Positions 25,763-34,561 of a DNA stretch of 64,000 bases are shown piece by piece; positions within the stretch are counted from its first letter, which is position 1; every line of letters begins with the position of its first letter. Where the stretch lies: assembly GCF_003287935.1 (NCBI RefSeq), contig NZ_CP030287.1:434001-498000 (forward strand), written 5' to 3'. The DNA comes from Streptomyces sp. ICC1. GTDB lineage: Bacteria > Actinomycetota > Actinomycetes > Streptomycetales > Streptomycetaceae. The notes under the pieces were generated by a model, which was not told the DNA's origin, did no database searches, and worked only from the letters and a program-made list of their open reading frames with translations. Both the position numbers and the translations under genes were made by a program.

Positions 25763-26523
25763 CACATGTCCTTCTGCGTCCGCCAACGTGAATGCGTCAC
25801 ACCGGTTTGTTCTACGAGGCCCCCGCCATGGGCCCGCTGCGCCGGAACGCCGTCGAGATCCCTCTCGCCCCCCGCGTCCCGCGCCTGGCCACCGCCATTA
25901 TCGCCGAGGCCGCGCCCCAGTCCGGAGTCGATGTCGGAGTCAGGCTCGAAACCGCCCTCCGCGCCGAGCAGCTCGGCGAGTTTCTTCAGTCCCCGGTGGG
26001 CGGCGGTGCGTACCGCGCCGGGCCGCTTGCCCAGGGTCTCGGCCGCGCTCTTGGCGTCCAGGCCGACGACGACCCGCAGGACGACGGCTTCCGCCTGGTC
26101 CTGCGGGAGCTGGGCTATGAGCGCCATCGTGCGGCAGGTGGAGAGGGACTCCATGGCTTCGACGGCGGTGTCGGAATCGGCGGCGTGGCCCGTCAGCTCG
26201 GTCTCGTCGCCGCCGACGGCGGGGCGCCGGCCGCGCATGCGGATGTGGTCGAGGGCGCGGTTGCGCGCGATCCGGGCGGCCCAGCCGCGGAAGCGGTCGG
26301 CGTCGCCGGTGAAGGAGTCGATGTCGCGGGCGATCTGCAGCCAGGCCTCGGAGGTGACGTCCTCCGCGTCGCCGTCGCCGACGAGCGTGCGGACGTATCC
26401 GAGCAGGCGTGGGTGCACGGCGCGGTACACAGTACGGAACGCGTTCTCGTCGCCGTCTTGTGCCGCGAGCACCGCGGTGGTCAGCTCCGCGTCGTCCCCC
26501 AGCAAAGTCCCCAACCCGTTCAC
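25762..26523 (-). CDS. ECF-subfamily RNA polymerase sigma factor
   Basis: 253 residues from a GTG preceded by AGGACA; an ATG 21 bases upstream is possible. Region 2: FRTVYRAVHPRLLGYVRTLVGD, DAEDVTSEAWLQIARDI and RFRGWAARIARNRALDHIR. Region 4: LPQDQAEAVVLRVVVGLDAKSAAETLGKRPGAVRTAAHRG. A Gly/Asp-rich C-terminal extension of about 55 residues (after ELLGAEGGFEP) follows, longer than ordinary ECF factors. The coupled downstream membrane protein probably controls it. Confidence 0.92.
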   Translation of the reverse strand: MNGLGTLLGDDAELTTAVLAAQDGDENAFRTVYRAVHPRLLGYVRTLVGDGDAEDVTSEAWLQIARDIDSFTGDADRFRGWAARIARNRALDHIRMRGRRPAVGGDETELTGHAADSDTAVEAMESLSTCRTMALIAQLPQDQAEAVVLRVVVGLDAKSAAETLGKRPGAVRTAAHRGLKKLAELLGAEGGFEPDSDIDSGLGRGLGDNGGGQARDAGGERDLDGVPAQRAHGGGLVEQTGVTHSRWRTQKDM

Positions 26524-26942
26524 TGTCCTGTACGTGTGGCGCAAATCAGCACGTTACGGGTTTCAAGCACCTTCGTCCACGAGTTGTACAACGAGCAACC
26601 AATCCTGCGCGGAGCGAGGTGTGACACAAAACGCACCCAAGACGCTGACAGGGGTACGGGCTTGTCGCACGAGTCCGTGACGGATGGCGGCCGGGGCCTC
26701 TCCTGTGGGGGGTGGCGGCCTCGGTCGCCCTCCCCTTTCCCCGGGCCGGCCCGCCGGCCGATCCCCCGGCCGCTCCTGCGGCCGATCTCCTGGCCGCTCC
26801 TCCTGCGGCCGCGACTCCCGCCATGATGCCCGGCCTCCCGCTCGCCCCGCACCCGGCCCACATGCGCTCTTGTCATCCTTTCGGCTCACTTCCGGGTGAA
26901 AACCCAGGATGCGTACGACACTCCCCGCCCCACGTCGATAGC
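26524..26942. other. 419-base intergenic region between divergent sigma and decarboxylase genes
   Basis: It contains the sigma-gene promoter area (a TTGTACAA palindrome at about 26582) and an imperfect tandem repeat at about 26755-26810, two copies of GGCCGATCnCCnGGCCGCTCCT separated by a few bases. Long frames reading through here lack coding motifs. No gene is supported. Confidence 0.5.
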
Positions 26943-27548
26943 GTGGCGGAACACCCGCGCCACGCCACGAGGAGCCCCCCGCTGTCCAGCCACCTTCCGG
27001 CACAGGCCCGCGGCAGCTCCGACCCCTTCCACGGCTCCGGGCTCGCGCGGTTCAACGCCCTGTCCCCCGAGTCCGCCCACGCCGCCCTGCTGCACTGCTG
27101 CGGCAGCCGGCGCTGGGCCCACCGGGTGGCCGCCCACCGCCCCTACCCCGACGCCGGCGCGCTACTCGCCGCCGCGGACGAAGCCTCGTACGACCTCTCC
27201 CAGGCGGATCTCTCCGAGGCGCTGGCCTGCGAGTTCCCGCCGGAGCTGGAGCAAGGGGCCTCGTTCGCCGCCCTGCTCGCGCTGGACGCGGCCCACGCGG
27301 AATACGAGCGGACCTTTGGCCACGCCTTCGTGATCTGCCTCGACGGGCACACCCCGGAGGAGCAGGCGGACCAGCTGCTGGCCGCCATCCGGCGGCGGAT
27401 GGAGCTGGAGGTGGACGAGGAGCGCGCGATCTCCGCGGACGAGCTCCGTCGTGTCGCGCAGGCCCGGCTGGCCGATCTGACACGCTGGCTGACCTCGACA
27501 GATGGGATGTCCTCCGTCGAATTCGGGCTATTCGCCCCTGTGGGATAG
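26943..27548 (+). CDS. OHCU decarboxylase (UraD-like)
   Basis: Up to 201 residues. The core FNALSPESAHAALLHCCGSRRW, EASYDLSQADLSEALACE, YERTFGHAFVICLDGH and ERAISADELRRVAQARLADL is the 2-oxo-4-hydroxy-4-carboxy-5-ureidoimidazoline decarboxylase family, which completes urate conversion to S-allantoin. The usual catalytic His-Pro of HPxIG is HRPYP here, so activity should be confirmed. No other purine-catabolic gene is adjacent. Start uncertain: GTG 26943 has no ribosome site, whereas CTG 26982 has GAGGAG upstream and no in-frame ATG or GTG follows it before conserved sequence. Confidence 0.8.
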   Translation: MAEHPRHATRSPPLSSHLPAQARGSSDPFHGSGLARFNALSPESAHAALLHCCGSRRWAHRVAAHRPYPDAGALLAAADEASYDLSQADLSEALACEFPPELEQGASFAALLALDAAHAEYERTFGHAFVICLDGHTPEEQADQLLAAIRRRMELEVDEERAISADELRRVAQARLADLTRWLTSTDGMSSVEFGLFAPVG

Positions 27549-27594
27549 TCCGTCCGTGCCTGTTTGATCACACCGATGGCCCCCGCGCGAGGGA

Positions 27595-27661
27595 ACCGAC
27601 AAAGCGTCGCTACGATGTCCGGGGCCGGAGGACCGTACCCGGCCGGGCCCGACCGACAAAG
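27595..27661. promoter_or_regulatory. Repeated ACCGACAAAG in the sdhC leader
   Basis: The decamer ACCGACAAAG occurs at 27595-27604 and 27652-27661, 57 bases apart, in the 152-base gap before sdhC. A TACGAT hexamer at 27611 could be a -10 element. Regulatory meaning is unknown. Confidence 0.3.
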
Positions 27662-27700
27662 AAGCCGGCTGGCCCCCGCCCCGCTTCCGGAGGGTTTTCC

Positions 27701-28081
27701 GTGCCGGCTGGAACGTTGTACCGCGGCCGGGAAGGAATGTGGTCCTGGGTGGCTCATCGAGTCACCGGCGTCCTCATTTTCTTCTTCCTGTTCGTACACG
27801 TCCTCGACACCGCTCTCGTCCGCGTCTCTCCCGAGGCGTACGACGATGTCGTGGCTACCTACAAGACTCCGATCGTCGCGCTGCTGGAGTACGGCCTCGT
27901 CGCCGCAATCCTGTTCCACGCGCTCAACGGTCTCCGTGTCATCGCCGTGGACTTCTGGTCCAAGGGCCCGCGCTACCAGAAGCAGATGCTCTGGTCCGTC
28001 GTGGGCGTCTGGATCGTGCTGATGGCCGGGGCCGTGTACCCCGTGCTGCACCACGCCTACCTCGAACTGTTCGGGAAGTGA
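27701..28081 (+). CDS. sdhC: Succinate dehydrogenase cytochrome b556 subunit
   Basis: 126 residues from GTG after GGAGGG. First gene of sdhCDAB. The succinate dehydrogenase membrane anchor: three helices, with SWVAHRVTGVLIFFFLFVHV containing the S-x-x-HR quinone/haem motif and histidine ligand candidates, then LEYGLVAAILFHALNGLRVI and a C-terminal helix. It passes electrons from the iron-sulfur subunit to menaquinone in the cytoplasmic membrane. Six bases separate its stop from sdhD. Confidence 0.95.
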   Translation: MPAGTLYRGREGMWSWVAHRVTGVLIFFFLFVHVLDTALVRVSPEAYDDVVATYKTPIVALLEYGLVAAILFHALNGLRVIAVDFWSKGPRYQKQMLWSVVGVWIVLMAGAVYPVLHHAYLELFGK

Positions 28082-28086
28082 CACGC

Positions 28087-28578
28087 ATGTCTTCTGACAC
28101 TTCTCCCGCCGACCTGAACAAGGTCATCGGCGACGTGGAGGCGATCTCCCTCTACGACGTCGACAACCCGGCGCCGTACATCGAGGCCCCGCGCAAGCGG
28201 ACCGGCAAGACCCCGCGCTCGACCCGCGGCAACTTCGAGATGGTCGCGTGGCTCTTCATGCGCCTCTCGGGCATCGTGCTCGTCGTCCTGGTCATCGGCC
28301 ACCTGCTGATCCAGCTCGTCCTCGACGGCGGCGTCTCCAAGATCGGCTTCGCCTTCGTGGCGGGCCGCTGGGCCTCCCCGTTCTGGCAGGGCTGGGACCT
28401 GCTGATGCTGTGGCTCGCGATGCTGCACGGCTCGAACGGCCTGCGTACCGTCATCAACGACTACGCGGAGCGCGCCAACACGCGTCTGTGGCTCAAGGGC
28501 CTGCTCTACACCGCCACGGTGTTCACCATTCTTCTGGGCACGCTGGTGATCTTCACCTTCGACCCGAACATCCGCTAG
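28087..28578 (+). CDS. sdhD: Succinate dehydrogenase hydrophobic anchor subunit
   Basis: 163 residues, longer than the 115 or so of proteobacterial SdhD because of a 55-residue hydrophilic N-terminus, as in other actinomycetes. Three membrane helices: WLFMRLSGIVLVVLVIGHLL, LLMLWLAMLHGSNGLRTVI (histidine and NGLR motif shared with SdhC) and LYTATVFTILLGTLVIF. Together with SdhC it forms the quinone site. Second gene of the operon. Confidence 0.94.
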   Translation: MSSDTSPADLNKVIGDVEAISLYDVDNPAPYIEAPRKRTGKTPRSTRGNFEMVAWLFMRLSGIVLVVLVIGHLLIQLVLDGGVSKIGFAFVAGRWASPFWQGWDLLMLWLAMLHGSNGLRTVINDYAERANTRLWLKGLLYTATVFTILLGTLVIFTFDPNIR

Positions 28579-28601
28579 GCAACGGGGCTGAGGCGAAACC
28601 A

Positions 28602-30356
28602 ATGAAGATCCACAAGTACGACACCGTCATCGTCGGGGCGGGCGGCGCAGGCATGCGCGCCGCCATCGAGTCGACGAAGCGCAGCCGCACCGCCGTGCTG
28701 ACCAAGCTCTACCCCACCCGCTCCCACACGGGCGCCGCGCAGGGCGGCATGGCCGCCGCGCTCGCCAACGTGGAGGACGACAACTGGGAGTGGCACACCT
28801 TCGACACGGTCAAGGGCGGTGACTACCTGGTCGACCAGGACGCCGCCGAGATCCTGGCGAAGGAGGCCATCGACGCGGTCCTCGACCTCGAGAAGATGGG
28901 CCTGCCGTTCAACCGCACCCCGGACGGCACCATCGACCAGCGCCGCTTCGGCGGGCACTCCCGCAACCACGGCGAGGCGCCGGTCCGCCGGTCCTGCTAC
29001 GCCGCGGACCGCACCGGCCACATGATCCTCCAGACGCTGTACCAGAACTGCGTCAAGGAGGGCGTGGAGTTCTTCAACGAGTTCTACGTCCTGGACCAGC
29101 TCCTGGTCGAGGAGGACGGCGTCAAGAAGTCGGCCGGCGTGGTCGCGTACGAGCTCGCCACCGGCGAGATCCACGTGTTCCAGGCGAAGTCCGTCATCTA
29201 CGCCTCCGGCGGCACCGGCAAGTTCTTCAAGGTGACCTCCAACGCGCACACCCTCACGGGTGACGGCCAGGCGGCCTGCTACCGCCGCGGCCTGCCGCTC
29301 GAGGACATGGAGTTCTTCCAGTTCCACCCGACGGGCATCTGGCGCATGGGCATCCTGCTGACGGAGGGCGCCCGCGGTGAGGGCGGCATCCTCCGCAACA
29401 AGGACGGCGAGCGCTTCATGGAGAAGTACGCGCCGGTCATGAAGGACCTCGCGTCCCGTGACGTCGTCTCGCGCTCCATCTACACCGAGATCCGCGAGGG
29501 CCGCGGCTGCGGTCCGGCCGGGGACCACGTGTACCTGGACCTGACGCACCTGCCGCCGGAGCAGCTCGACGCGAAGCTCCCGGACATCACCGAGTTCGCG
29601 CGCACCTACCTGGGCATCGAGCCGTACACGGACCCGATCCCGATCCAGCCCACCGCGCACTACGCCATGGGCGGCATCCCGACGAACGTCGAGGGTGAGG
29701 TCCTCATGGACAACACCACCGTCGTCCCGGGCCTGTACGCGGCCGGCGAGGTCGCGTGCGTGTCGGTGCACGGCGCGAACCGCCTGGGCACCAACTCGCT
29801 GCTGGACATCAACGTCTTCGGCAAGCGCTCGGGCATCGCGGCCGCCGCGTACGCCCACGCCCACGACTACGTCGAGCTGCCCGAGAACCCGGCGCAGCAG
29901 GTCATCGACCAGGTCGAGCACCTGCGCGCCTCCACGGGCAACGAGCGGGTCGCGGACCTGCGCCTGGAGCTCCAGGAGACGATGGACGCCTGCGTGATGG
30001 TGTTCCGCACCGAGCAGACGATCAAGACCGCGGTCGAGAAGATCGCGGAGCTGCGCGCGCGCTACAAGAACGTGTCCGTCCAGGACAAGGGCAAGCGCTT
30101 CAACACGGACCTGCTGGAAGCCATCGAGCTGGGCAACCTGCTCGACCTGGCCGAGGTCATGGCCGTGTCCGCGCTGGCGCGCAAGGAGTCCCGCGGCGGT
30201 CACTACCGCGAGGACTACCCGAACCGCGACGACGTCAACTTCATGCGCCACACCATGGCGTACCGCGAGGTCGACGACAACGGCCAGGACTCGATCCGCC
30301 TGGACTACAAGCCCGTCGTCGTCACCCGCTACCAGCCGATGGAGCGTAAGTACTGA
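28602..30356 (+). CDS. sdhA: Succinate dehydrogenase flavoprotein subunit
   Basis: 584 residues. FAD-binding VIVGAGGAGMRAAI at the N-terminus, the covalent-FAD histidine in TRSHTGAAQGG, active-site blocks FGGHSRNHGEAPVRR and HYAMGGIPTN, and the capping-domain GEVACVSVHGANRLGTNSL. Oxidises succinate to fumarate in the TCA cycle on the cytoplasmic face of the membrane. Its stop overlaps the sdhB start as TGATG. Confidence 0.97.
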   Translation: MKIHKYDTVIVGAGGAGMRAAIESTKRSRTAVLTKLYPTRSHTGAAQGGMAAALANVEDDNWEWHTFDTVKGGDYLVDQDAAEILAKEAIDAVLDLEKMGLPFNRTPDGTIDQRRFGGHSRNHGEAPVRRSCYAADRTGHMILQTLYQNCVKEGVEFFNEFYVLDQLLVEEDGVKKSAGVVAYELATGEIHVFQAKSVIYASGGTGKFFKVTSNAHTLTGDGQAACYRRGLPLEDMEFFQFHPTGIWRMGILLTEGARGEGGILRNKDGERFMEKYAPVMKDLASRDVVSRSIYTEIREGRGCGPAGDHVYLDLTHLPPEQLDAKLPDITEFARTYLGIEPYTDPIPIQPTAHYAMGGIPTNVEGEVLMDNTTVVPGLYAAGEVACVSVHGANRLGTNSLLDINVFGKRSGIAAAAYAHAHDYVELPENPAQQVIDQVEHLRASTGNERVADLRLELQETMDACVMVFRTEQTIKTAVEKIAELRARYKNVSVQDKGKRFNTDLLEAIELGNLLDLAEVMAVSALARKESRGGHYREDYPNRDDVNFMRHTMAYREVDDNGQDSIRLDYKPVVVTRYQPMERKY

Positions 30357-31123
30357 TGGCCACCCCCACCCTGTCCAAGACGGACGAGATGGAGGCGGCG
30401 GCCGCCGCCTCGCCGTTCATCACGGTGACGTTCCGGATCCGCCGCTTCAACCCCGAGATCTCGGACGAGTCGACGTGGCAGGACTTCCAGATCGAGATCG
30501 ACCCGAAGGAGCGCGTGCTCGACGGTCTCCACAAGATCAAGTGGGAACTCGACGGCTCGCTCACCTTCCGTCGCTCGTGCGCGCACGGCATCTGCGGCTC
30601 CGACGCGATGCGGATCAACGGCAAGAACAGGCTCGCCTGCAAGACGCTGATCAAGGACATCAACCCGGAGAAGCCGATCACGGTCGAGGCCATCAAGGGC
30701 CTGACGGTGATGAAGGACCTCATCGTCGACATGGAGCCCTTCTTCCAGGCGTACCGGGACGTCATGCCGTTCCTGGTCACCAAGGGCAACGAGCCGACGC
30801 GCGAGCGCCTGCAGTCCGCCGAGGACCGCGAGCGCTTCGACGACACCACCAAGTGCATCCTGTGCGCCGCCTGCACGTCCTCGTGCCCGGTGTTCTGGAA
30901 CGACGGCCAGTACTTCGGCCCGGCGGCGATCGTCAACGCGCACCGCTTCATCTTCGACTCGCGTGACGAGGCGGGCGAGCAGCGCCTGGAGATCCTGAAC
31001 GACAAGGACGGCGTGTGGCGCTGCCGCACGACCTTCAACTGCACCGACGCGTGCCCGCGTGGCATCGAGGTCACGAAGGCGATCCAGGAAGTGAAGCGCG
31101 CCCTCATCACGCGCCGCTTCTAG
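30356..31123 (+). CDS. sdhB: Succinate dehydrogenase iron-sulfur subunit
   Basis: 255 residues. N-terminal [2Fe-2S] ferredoxin domain with cysteines in RRSCAHGICGSDAM and RLACKT; C-terminal [4Fe-4S] and [3Fe-4S] clusters from CILCAACTSSCPVFW and CRTTFNCTDACPRG. Transfers electrons from SdhA to the membrane anchor. Last gene of the operon, followed by a long perfect hairpin. Confidence 0.97.
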   Translation: MATPTLSKTDEMEAAAAASPFITVTFRIRRFNPEISDESTWQDFQIEIDPKERVLDGLHKIKWELDGSLTFRRSCAHGICGSDAMRINGKNRLACKTLIKDINPEKPITVEAIKGLTVMKDLIVDMEPFFQAYRDVMPFLVTKGNEPTRERLQSAEDRERFDDTTKCILCAACTSSCPVFWNDGQYFGPAAIVNAHRFIFDSRDEAGEQRLEILNDKDGVWRCRTTFNCTDACPRGIEVTKAIQEVKRALITRRF

Positions 31124-31226
31124 TTTTCGACGCGCCTCTCGCAGCGCTCGGCCCTGGCGGGCCTCCGCGCTTCGAGTCGCTGCGCCGGACTCCGTCCGTC
31201 GGTCTCGGCCGAGGCCGGCGGACGAC

Positions 31227-31273
31227 GAAGGCCCCGCTCCCTCCGGATTCCTTCCGGAGGGAGCGGGGCCTTC
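31227..31273. terminator. sdh operon terminator, 21-bp perfect stem
   Basis: The arm 31227-31247 is repeated inverted at 31253-31273 with a 5-base loop (TTCCT). It separates sdhB from the convergent DUF4132 gene and is placed to terminate both. Confidence 0.92.
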
Positions 31274-31279
31274 GGCGTG

Positions 31280-33475
31280 TCAGGACCGGCCGATCTGGCT
31301 GGTGATCGTCGGGTCCGTGATGGCGGTGTCGTCGGCCAGCAGCATCGCCTTGCTCAGGATCACCGCCAGGGTCCTGTCGCCCTCGAAGGGCAGGTAGCCG
31401 GTCTCCGGTGAGCCGCCGCCGGCCTTCGGCACGATGCACAGGTACTGGTCGTTCGGCTCCATCAGGATGTTGCCGGAGCCGAGGTGGATCTTGTACGTGC
31501 GCAGCTCGCCCCGGACGTGCAGGAACCGGCCCTCGATGCGGCAGCGGTCCGCGATCGCCAGCCTCGGCACCAGCCGCTCCAGCAGCGTCCGCCGGGTCTC
31601 GGCGCTCTGGCCGAGCTCGCCGAAGCCGTACGAGGTCCAGTACTCGCGGAACCGGCCCCCGGGGCCGCCGTCGGACCAGGTGGGGTCGTTGCCCACGCTG
31701 GCGACCCCGACGAACAGGTCCACGTCGCGCAGCACCTCGCTGAGCACCAGCTCGGGAACCTCGGTCAGCGGGAGCGGCTCGACGGGGTCCCGGCCGTCGC
31801 GCAGGTACATGGTGTACCCGCCGCCGCAGACGTGCGCCCAGTTCTCCGGGGCGTCGATCGGATAGAAGCGCACCTGGTCGGTGGTCAGCCGCAGGTAGCT
31901 GCCGGACCCGGTGGTGTCGGCCTCGTAGTCCCCGCTGTCCTCGCTCCCGATCCAGTACTCGGCGCGCAGCCCCCACTGCGGGAGCTCGCGGACGGCGGGC
32001 GGCGCGCTGTCGTCCACGGCGAGGCGCAGCTTGTTGCGCCAGCCGCGGGCGGCGGCCAGCGCGTGGAACTGGTGCTGGCGCAGGACGTGGCCGGCGAAGC
32101 GGTTGGAGTACGTCCCGGTGTTCCGCTCGGCGTCGGTGAGCGGGTAGACCTCGCGGTGGGCCTGCTTGAACGGCTGGGTGATCGCGAGTGCTTCGAGGCG
32201 CTCGCGCACGGCGGCGACCTCGGCGGGCTCCCGGCCGATCGGGTGCCAGAGCAGCACCTCGGCTTCGGCGGTGACGCACAGGGGGTCGCCCGCGAGGGTG
32301 CGGATGTCGTGGCCGTCGTGGACCGCCGTGAGACCGGCGACCGTCCAGACCAGGCGGCGGGCGAGGGTGCCGACCAGCGGGTGGTCGAGGTAGCGCTCGC
32401 GCCAGGCCTGGTACGTCCAGCTGCGGCGGGCGAGGAACTGCCGGTCGAGGCGCTCCGCTTGGGCCGTGAGCATCTTGTCGATGTCCTTGACGGCCGCCTT
32501 GAGCTCCGCCAGCTCCTCGGCATGGTCCTGGCGGACGGCGGCGGGGACGGTCTTGACCGCCTTGCCGGCCGCGTTGCGCCAGGACAGCACCGCCTTGGGA
32601 CCGCGCACCTCCAGCAGGGCGGTGGCCGCGCCGAAGGAGAACGCGGCCCGGCCGACCTCCGTGAGCCCGTAGCCCGGCACGGCCAGCTCCTCGACCTCCT
32701 CCCGGCTCAGCCCGAGCTTCTCGGCCCGTGCGCCCAGGGCGGTGTCGATGACCTTGAGGGTGCCCTTGAAGGTCACCCGGGCCGCCAGCCGCGCCAGTTC
32801 GGCGAGGGCCGCCTCGCCCTCGGTCCGGGACAGCGCGACGACTCCGGCGTTGGCCACCTTGGGGTTGAGCGGGCCGAGGCCGGGGACCTTCTTCAGGCAG
32901 GTCTCCACGAGCTTGCCGAGTGCGCGCGGTACCGCGGGGTGCGCGGGCAGGAGGGCCAGCAGCCAGGCCAGTCCGCGCAGTGCGTTGGCGTTGTACGGGT
33001 CGAGCTGAGCTCCCTGCCAGGTGTCCGTCATGGCGAAGGTGCGCGGGCGGTCGACGAGCGCGAGCCAGCCCAGGACCGCCCCGCGCACGGCGTCGGGGCC
33101 CGCGCCGGTCTCCTCGACGAGCGCGCGGGCGGTCTTCTCCCACTTGGCGGTGGGCCGGGCGACGGTGGCGGTCGCGGCGTGCGCGAGCAGCGCGTCCCAG
33201 CGGCCGCCGGCCATGGCCTCCTCGGCCCAGTGCTCGCCGACGTTGAGGACGGGGCCGGTCAGCTGCCCCATGATGTCGCGCAGTTCGGAGATGCCGTAGG
33301 AGATCAGGACGCTGCGCCGCAGCGTGGCCACGGCGGCGGGCGGGACGGCGAACCCGGCGGCGAGCGCGTCCCGCACCCGCGACGACCAACCGCTGCCGTA
33401 GGTGTGGTACTCCCGCCCCAGCCGCTCGAAGGCGGCCAGCTGCGCCCGGTCGAGGTGCTCGGCCATGTCAGCCAC
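31280..33475 (-). CDS. DUF4132 domain protein
   Basis: 731 residues from a GTG that overlaps the end of the small upstream gene; an ATG three codons later is possible. The N-terminal half is helical-repeat-like (RRSVLISYGISELRDIM, TFAMTDTWQGAQLDPYNANA); the C-terminal part holds the DUF4132 core (AHREVYPLTDAERNTGTYSN, RFAGHVLRQHQFHALAAARGW) and ends VILSKAMLLADDTAITDPTI. Relatives include E. coli YehI and WGR-linked proteins; function not established. No catalytic motif recognised. It forms a pair with the 33468 gene. Confidence 0.85.
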   Translation of the reverse strand: MADMAEHLDRAQLAAFERLGREYHTYGSGWSSRVRDALAAGFAVPPAAVATLRRSVLISYGISELRDIMGQLTGPVLNVGEHWAEEAMAGGRWDALLAHAATATVARPTAKWEKTARALVEETGAGPDAVRGAVLGWLALVDRPRTFAMTDTWQGAQLDPYNANALRGLAWLLALLPAHPAVPRALGKLVETCLKKVPGLGPLNPKVANAGVVALSRTEGEAALAELARLAARVTFKGTLKVIDTALGARAEKLGLSREEVEELAVPGYGLTEVGRAAFSFGAATALLEVRGPKAVLSWRNAAGKAVKTVPAAVRQDHAEELAELKAAVKDIDKMLTAQAERLDRQFLARRSWTYQAWRERYLDHPLVGTLARRLVWTVAGLTAVHDGHDIRTLAGDPLCVTAEAEVLLWHPIGREPAEVAAVRERLEALAITQPFKQAHREVYPLTDAERNTGTYSNRFAGHVLRQHQFHALAAARGWRNKLRLAVDDSAPPAVRELPQWGLRAEYWIGSEDSGDYEADTTGSGSYLRLTTDQVRFYPIDAPENWAHVCGGGYTMYLRDGRDPVEPLPLTEVPELVLSEVLRDVDLFVGVASVGNDPTWSDGGPGGRFREYWTSYGFGELGQSAETRRTLLERLVPRLAIADRCRIEGRFLHVRGELRTYKIHLGSGNILMEPNDQYLCIVPKAGGGSPETGYLPFEGDRTLAVILSKAMLLADDTAITDPTITSQIGRS

Positions 33476-33809
33476 CCACCAGTGCGACGAGCTTGAGGAA
33501 GGTGACCTCGGTGCCGAGCGGGAGGTCGATCACCTCGTCGAGGTCGGTGATCTGACGGTCCCCCACCAGGACGAGGAACCCGTTGCGCCCGAAGGCGGCG
33601 TACGCCGCTTCGGTCTGCGCCTGCGGATCCACCCGGCCGCCCTCCTTGGCCGGCCGCACCAGCCGGCCGGCCGCCTCCTCGGCCACTTCCTGGAATATCC
33701 GCCTGCGGATCAACTCGCGCAGCGCGAGCCGCTCTTCGGCGATCTCCATTCCCCAGCCGCCACTGCGGCCCCCGGCAGTCGTCTCGTCGACGAACATCAC
33801 GCTTCCCAT
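33468..33809 (-). CDS. Small conserved partner of DUF4132 protein
   Basis: 113 residues. Starts MGSVMFVDETTAGGRSGG and ends VIDLPLGTEVTFLKLVALVGG; the C-terminal Gly-Gly and the small beta-strand pattern are reminiscent of ubiquitin-like or sulfur-carrier proteins, although the length and helix content (IAEERLALRELIRRRIFQEV) differ and no adenylyltransferase is adjacent. Its stop overlaps the DUF4132 start by 8 bases, indicating coupled translation and a joint role. Family not recognised. Confidence 0.65.
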   Translation of the reverse strand: MGSVMFVDETTAGGRSGGWGMEIAEERLALRELIRRRIFQEVAEEAAGRLVRPAKEGGRVDPQAQTEAAYAAFGRNGFLVLVGDRQITDLDEVIDLPLGTEVTFLKLVALVGG

Positions 33810-33880
33810 GCCCGGAGACTAGGACCGGGCACTGACAAGCGGCCCACCGGCCTGTGGACGCCTGTGGAATCATCGGCCGC

Positions 33881-34468
33881 ATGAGCGAGCAGCAACCGAA
33901 TCCGTACACGAGCGGTCCCGGCCCGGGCGGCCACGGCGACCACCACACCAACCCGGGGCAGCCGGGTTACGGCTATCCGGCGCAGCCCGGCTACGGCTAC
34001 CCCGGCCCGGCCCAGCCCGGCTACGGCTACCCGCAGCCCCCGGCCTACCAGCCGACGATCGCCGGCGCGGGCCTGCCCGCCCCGATACCCGCCCCCATGC
34101 CGGCCGGGCCGCCCGGGGGATACCCGGCCGTCGGACTGTCCCTGGGCGACATCTCCATCGCCGGCGACCAGATCATCACCCCGTCCGGCACGATGCCGCT
34201 CAGGGGAGCGGTCTGGAACGCCACGGACTTCTCCCGGACGGAGGAGAAGATCCCGGCGCACGCGATCGTGCTGGCGGTCATCTTCTTCCTGTTCTGCCTC
34301 CTGGGCCTGCTCTTCCTCCTGATGAAGGAGCGCCGCACGACGGGCTACATCCAGATCACGGTCAACAGCGCCGGCCGCCACCACTCCACGATGATCCCGG
34401 CCGTCGACCAGAGCACGTACATGTGGGTGATGAGCCAGATCAACCAGGCCCGCGCGCTCAGCATGTGA
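33881..34468 (+). CDS. Pro/Gly/Tyr-rich single-pass membrane protein
   Basis: 195 residues from the ATG giving MSEQQPNPYTSGPGPGG. Residues 15-85 are a low-complexity PGYGYP repeat tail, followed by a beta-rich domain (LGDISIAGDQIITPSGTMPL, RGAVWNATDFSRTEEKIPAH) and a helix with AIVLAVIFFLFCLLGLLFLLM, then a soluble C-terminus with STMIPAVDQSTYMWVMSQI. The PGYGYP tail is widespread in streptomycete membrane proteins and also occurs in the 58527 gene. Function unknown. Confidence 0.75.
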   Translation: MSEQQPNPYTSGPGPGGHGDHHTNPGQPGYGYPAQPGYGYPGPAQPGYGYPQPPAYQPTIAGAGLPAPIPAPMPAGPPGGYPAVGLSLGDISIAGDQIITPSGTMPLRGAVWNATDFSRTEEKIPAHAIVLAVIFFLFCLLGLLFLLMKERRTTGYIQITVNSAGRHHSTMIPAVDQSTYMWVMSQINQARALSM

Positions 34469-34475
34469 CGCGGCC

Positions 34476-34513
34476 CGGGGGGCGGCCTCCGCTCGCGCCG
34501 CGGCCTCCCCCCG
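34476..34513. terminator. Hairpin after 33881 gene
   Basis: CGGGGGG-c-GGCC pairs with GGCC-t-CCCCCCG across a 14-base loop, just after the stop codon. Confidence 0.55.
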
Positions 34514-34561
34514 TCCGGAAAACCCGTGGTCCTCGCGACCGGGGTCCGGGAGGATCGCCGG

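Noticed and set aside
26712..26942. Long N-terminal extension of the decarboxylase
   Set aside because: Pro/Ala-rich translation of repeat DNA, not like the family; start placed further in.
30356..31123. Fumarate reductase instead of succinate dehydrogenase
   Set aside because: Gene order C-D-A-B and two separate anchor subunits fit Sdh; no Frd feature is seen.
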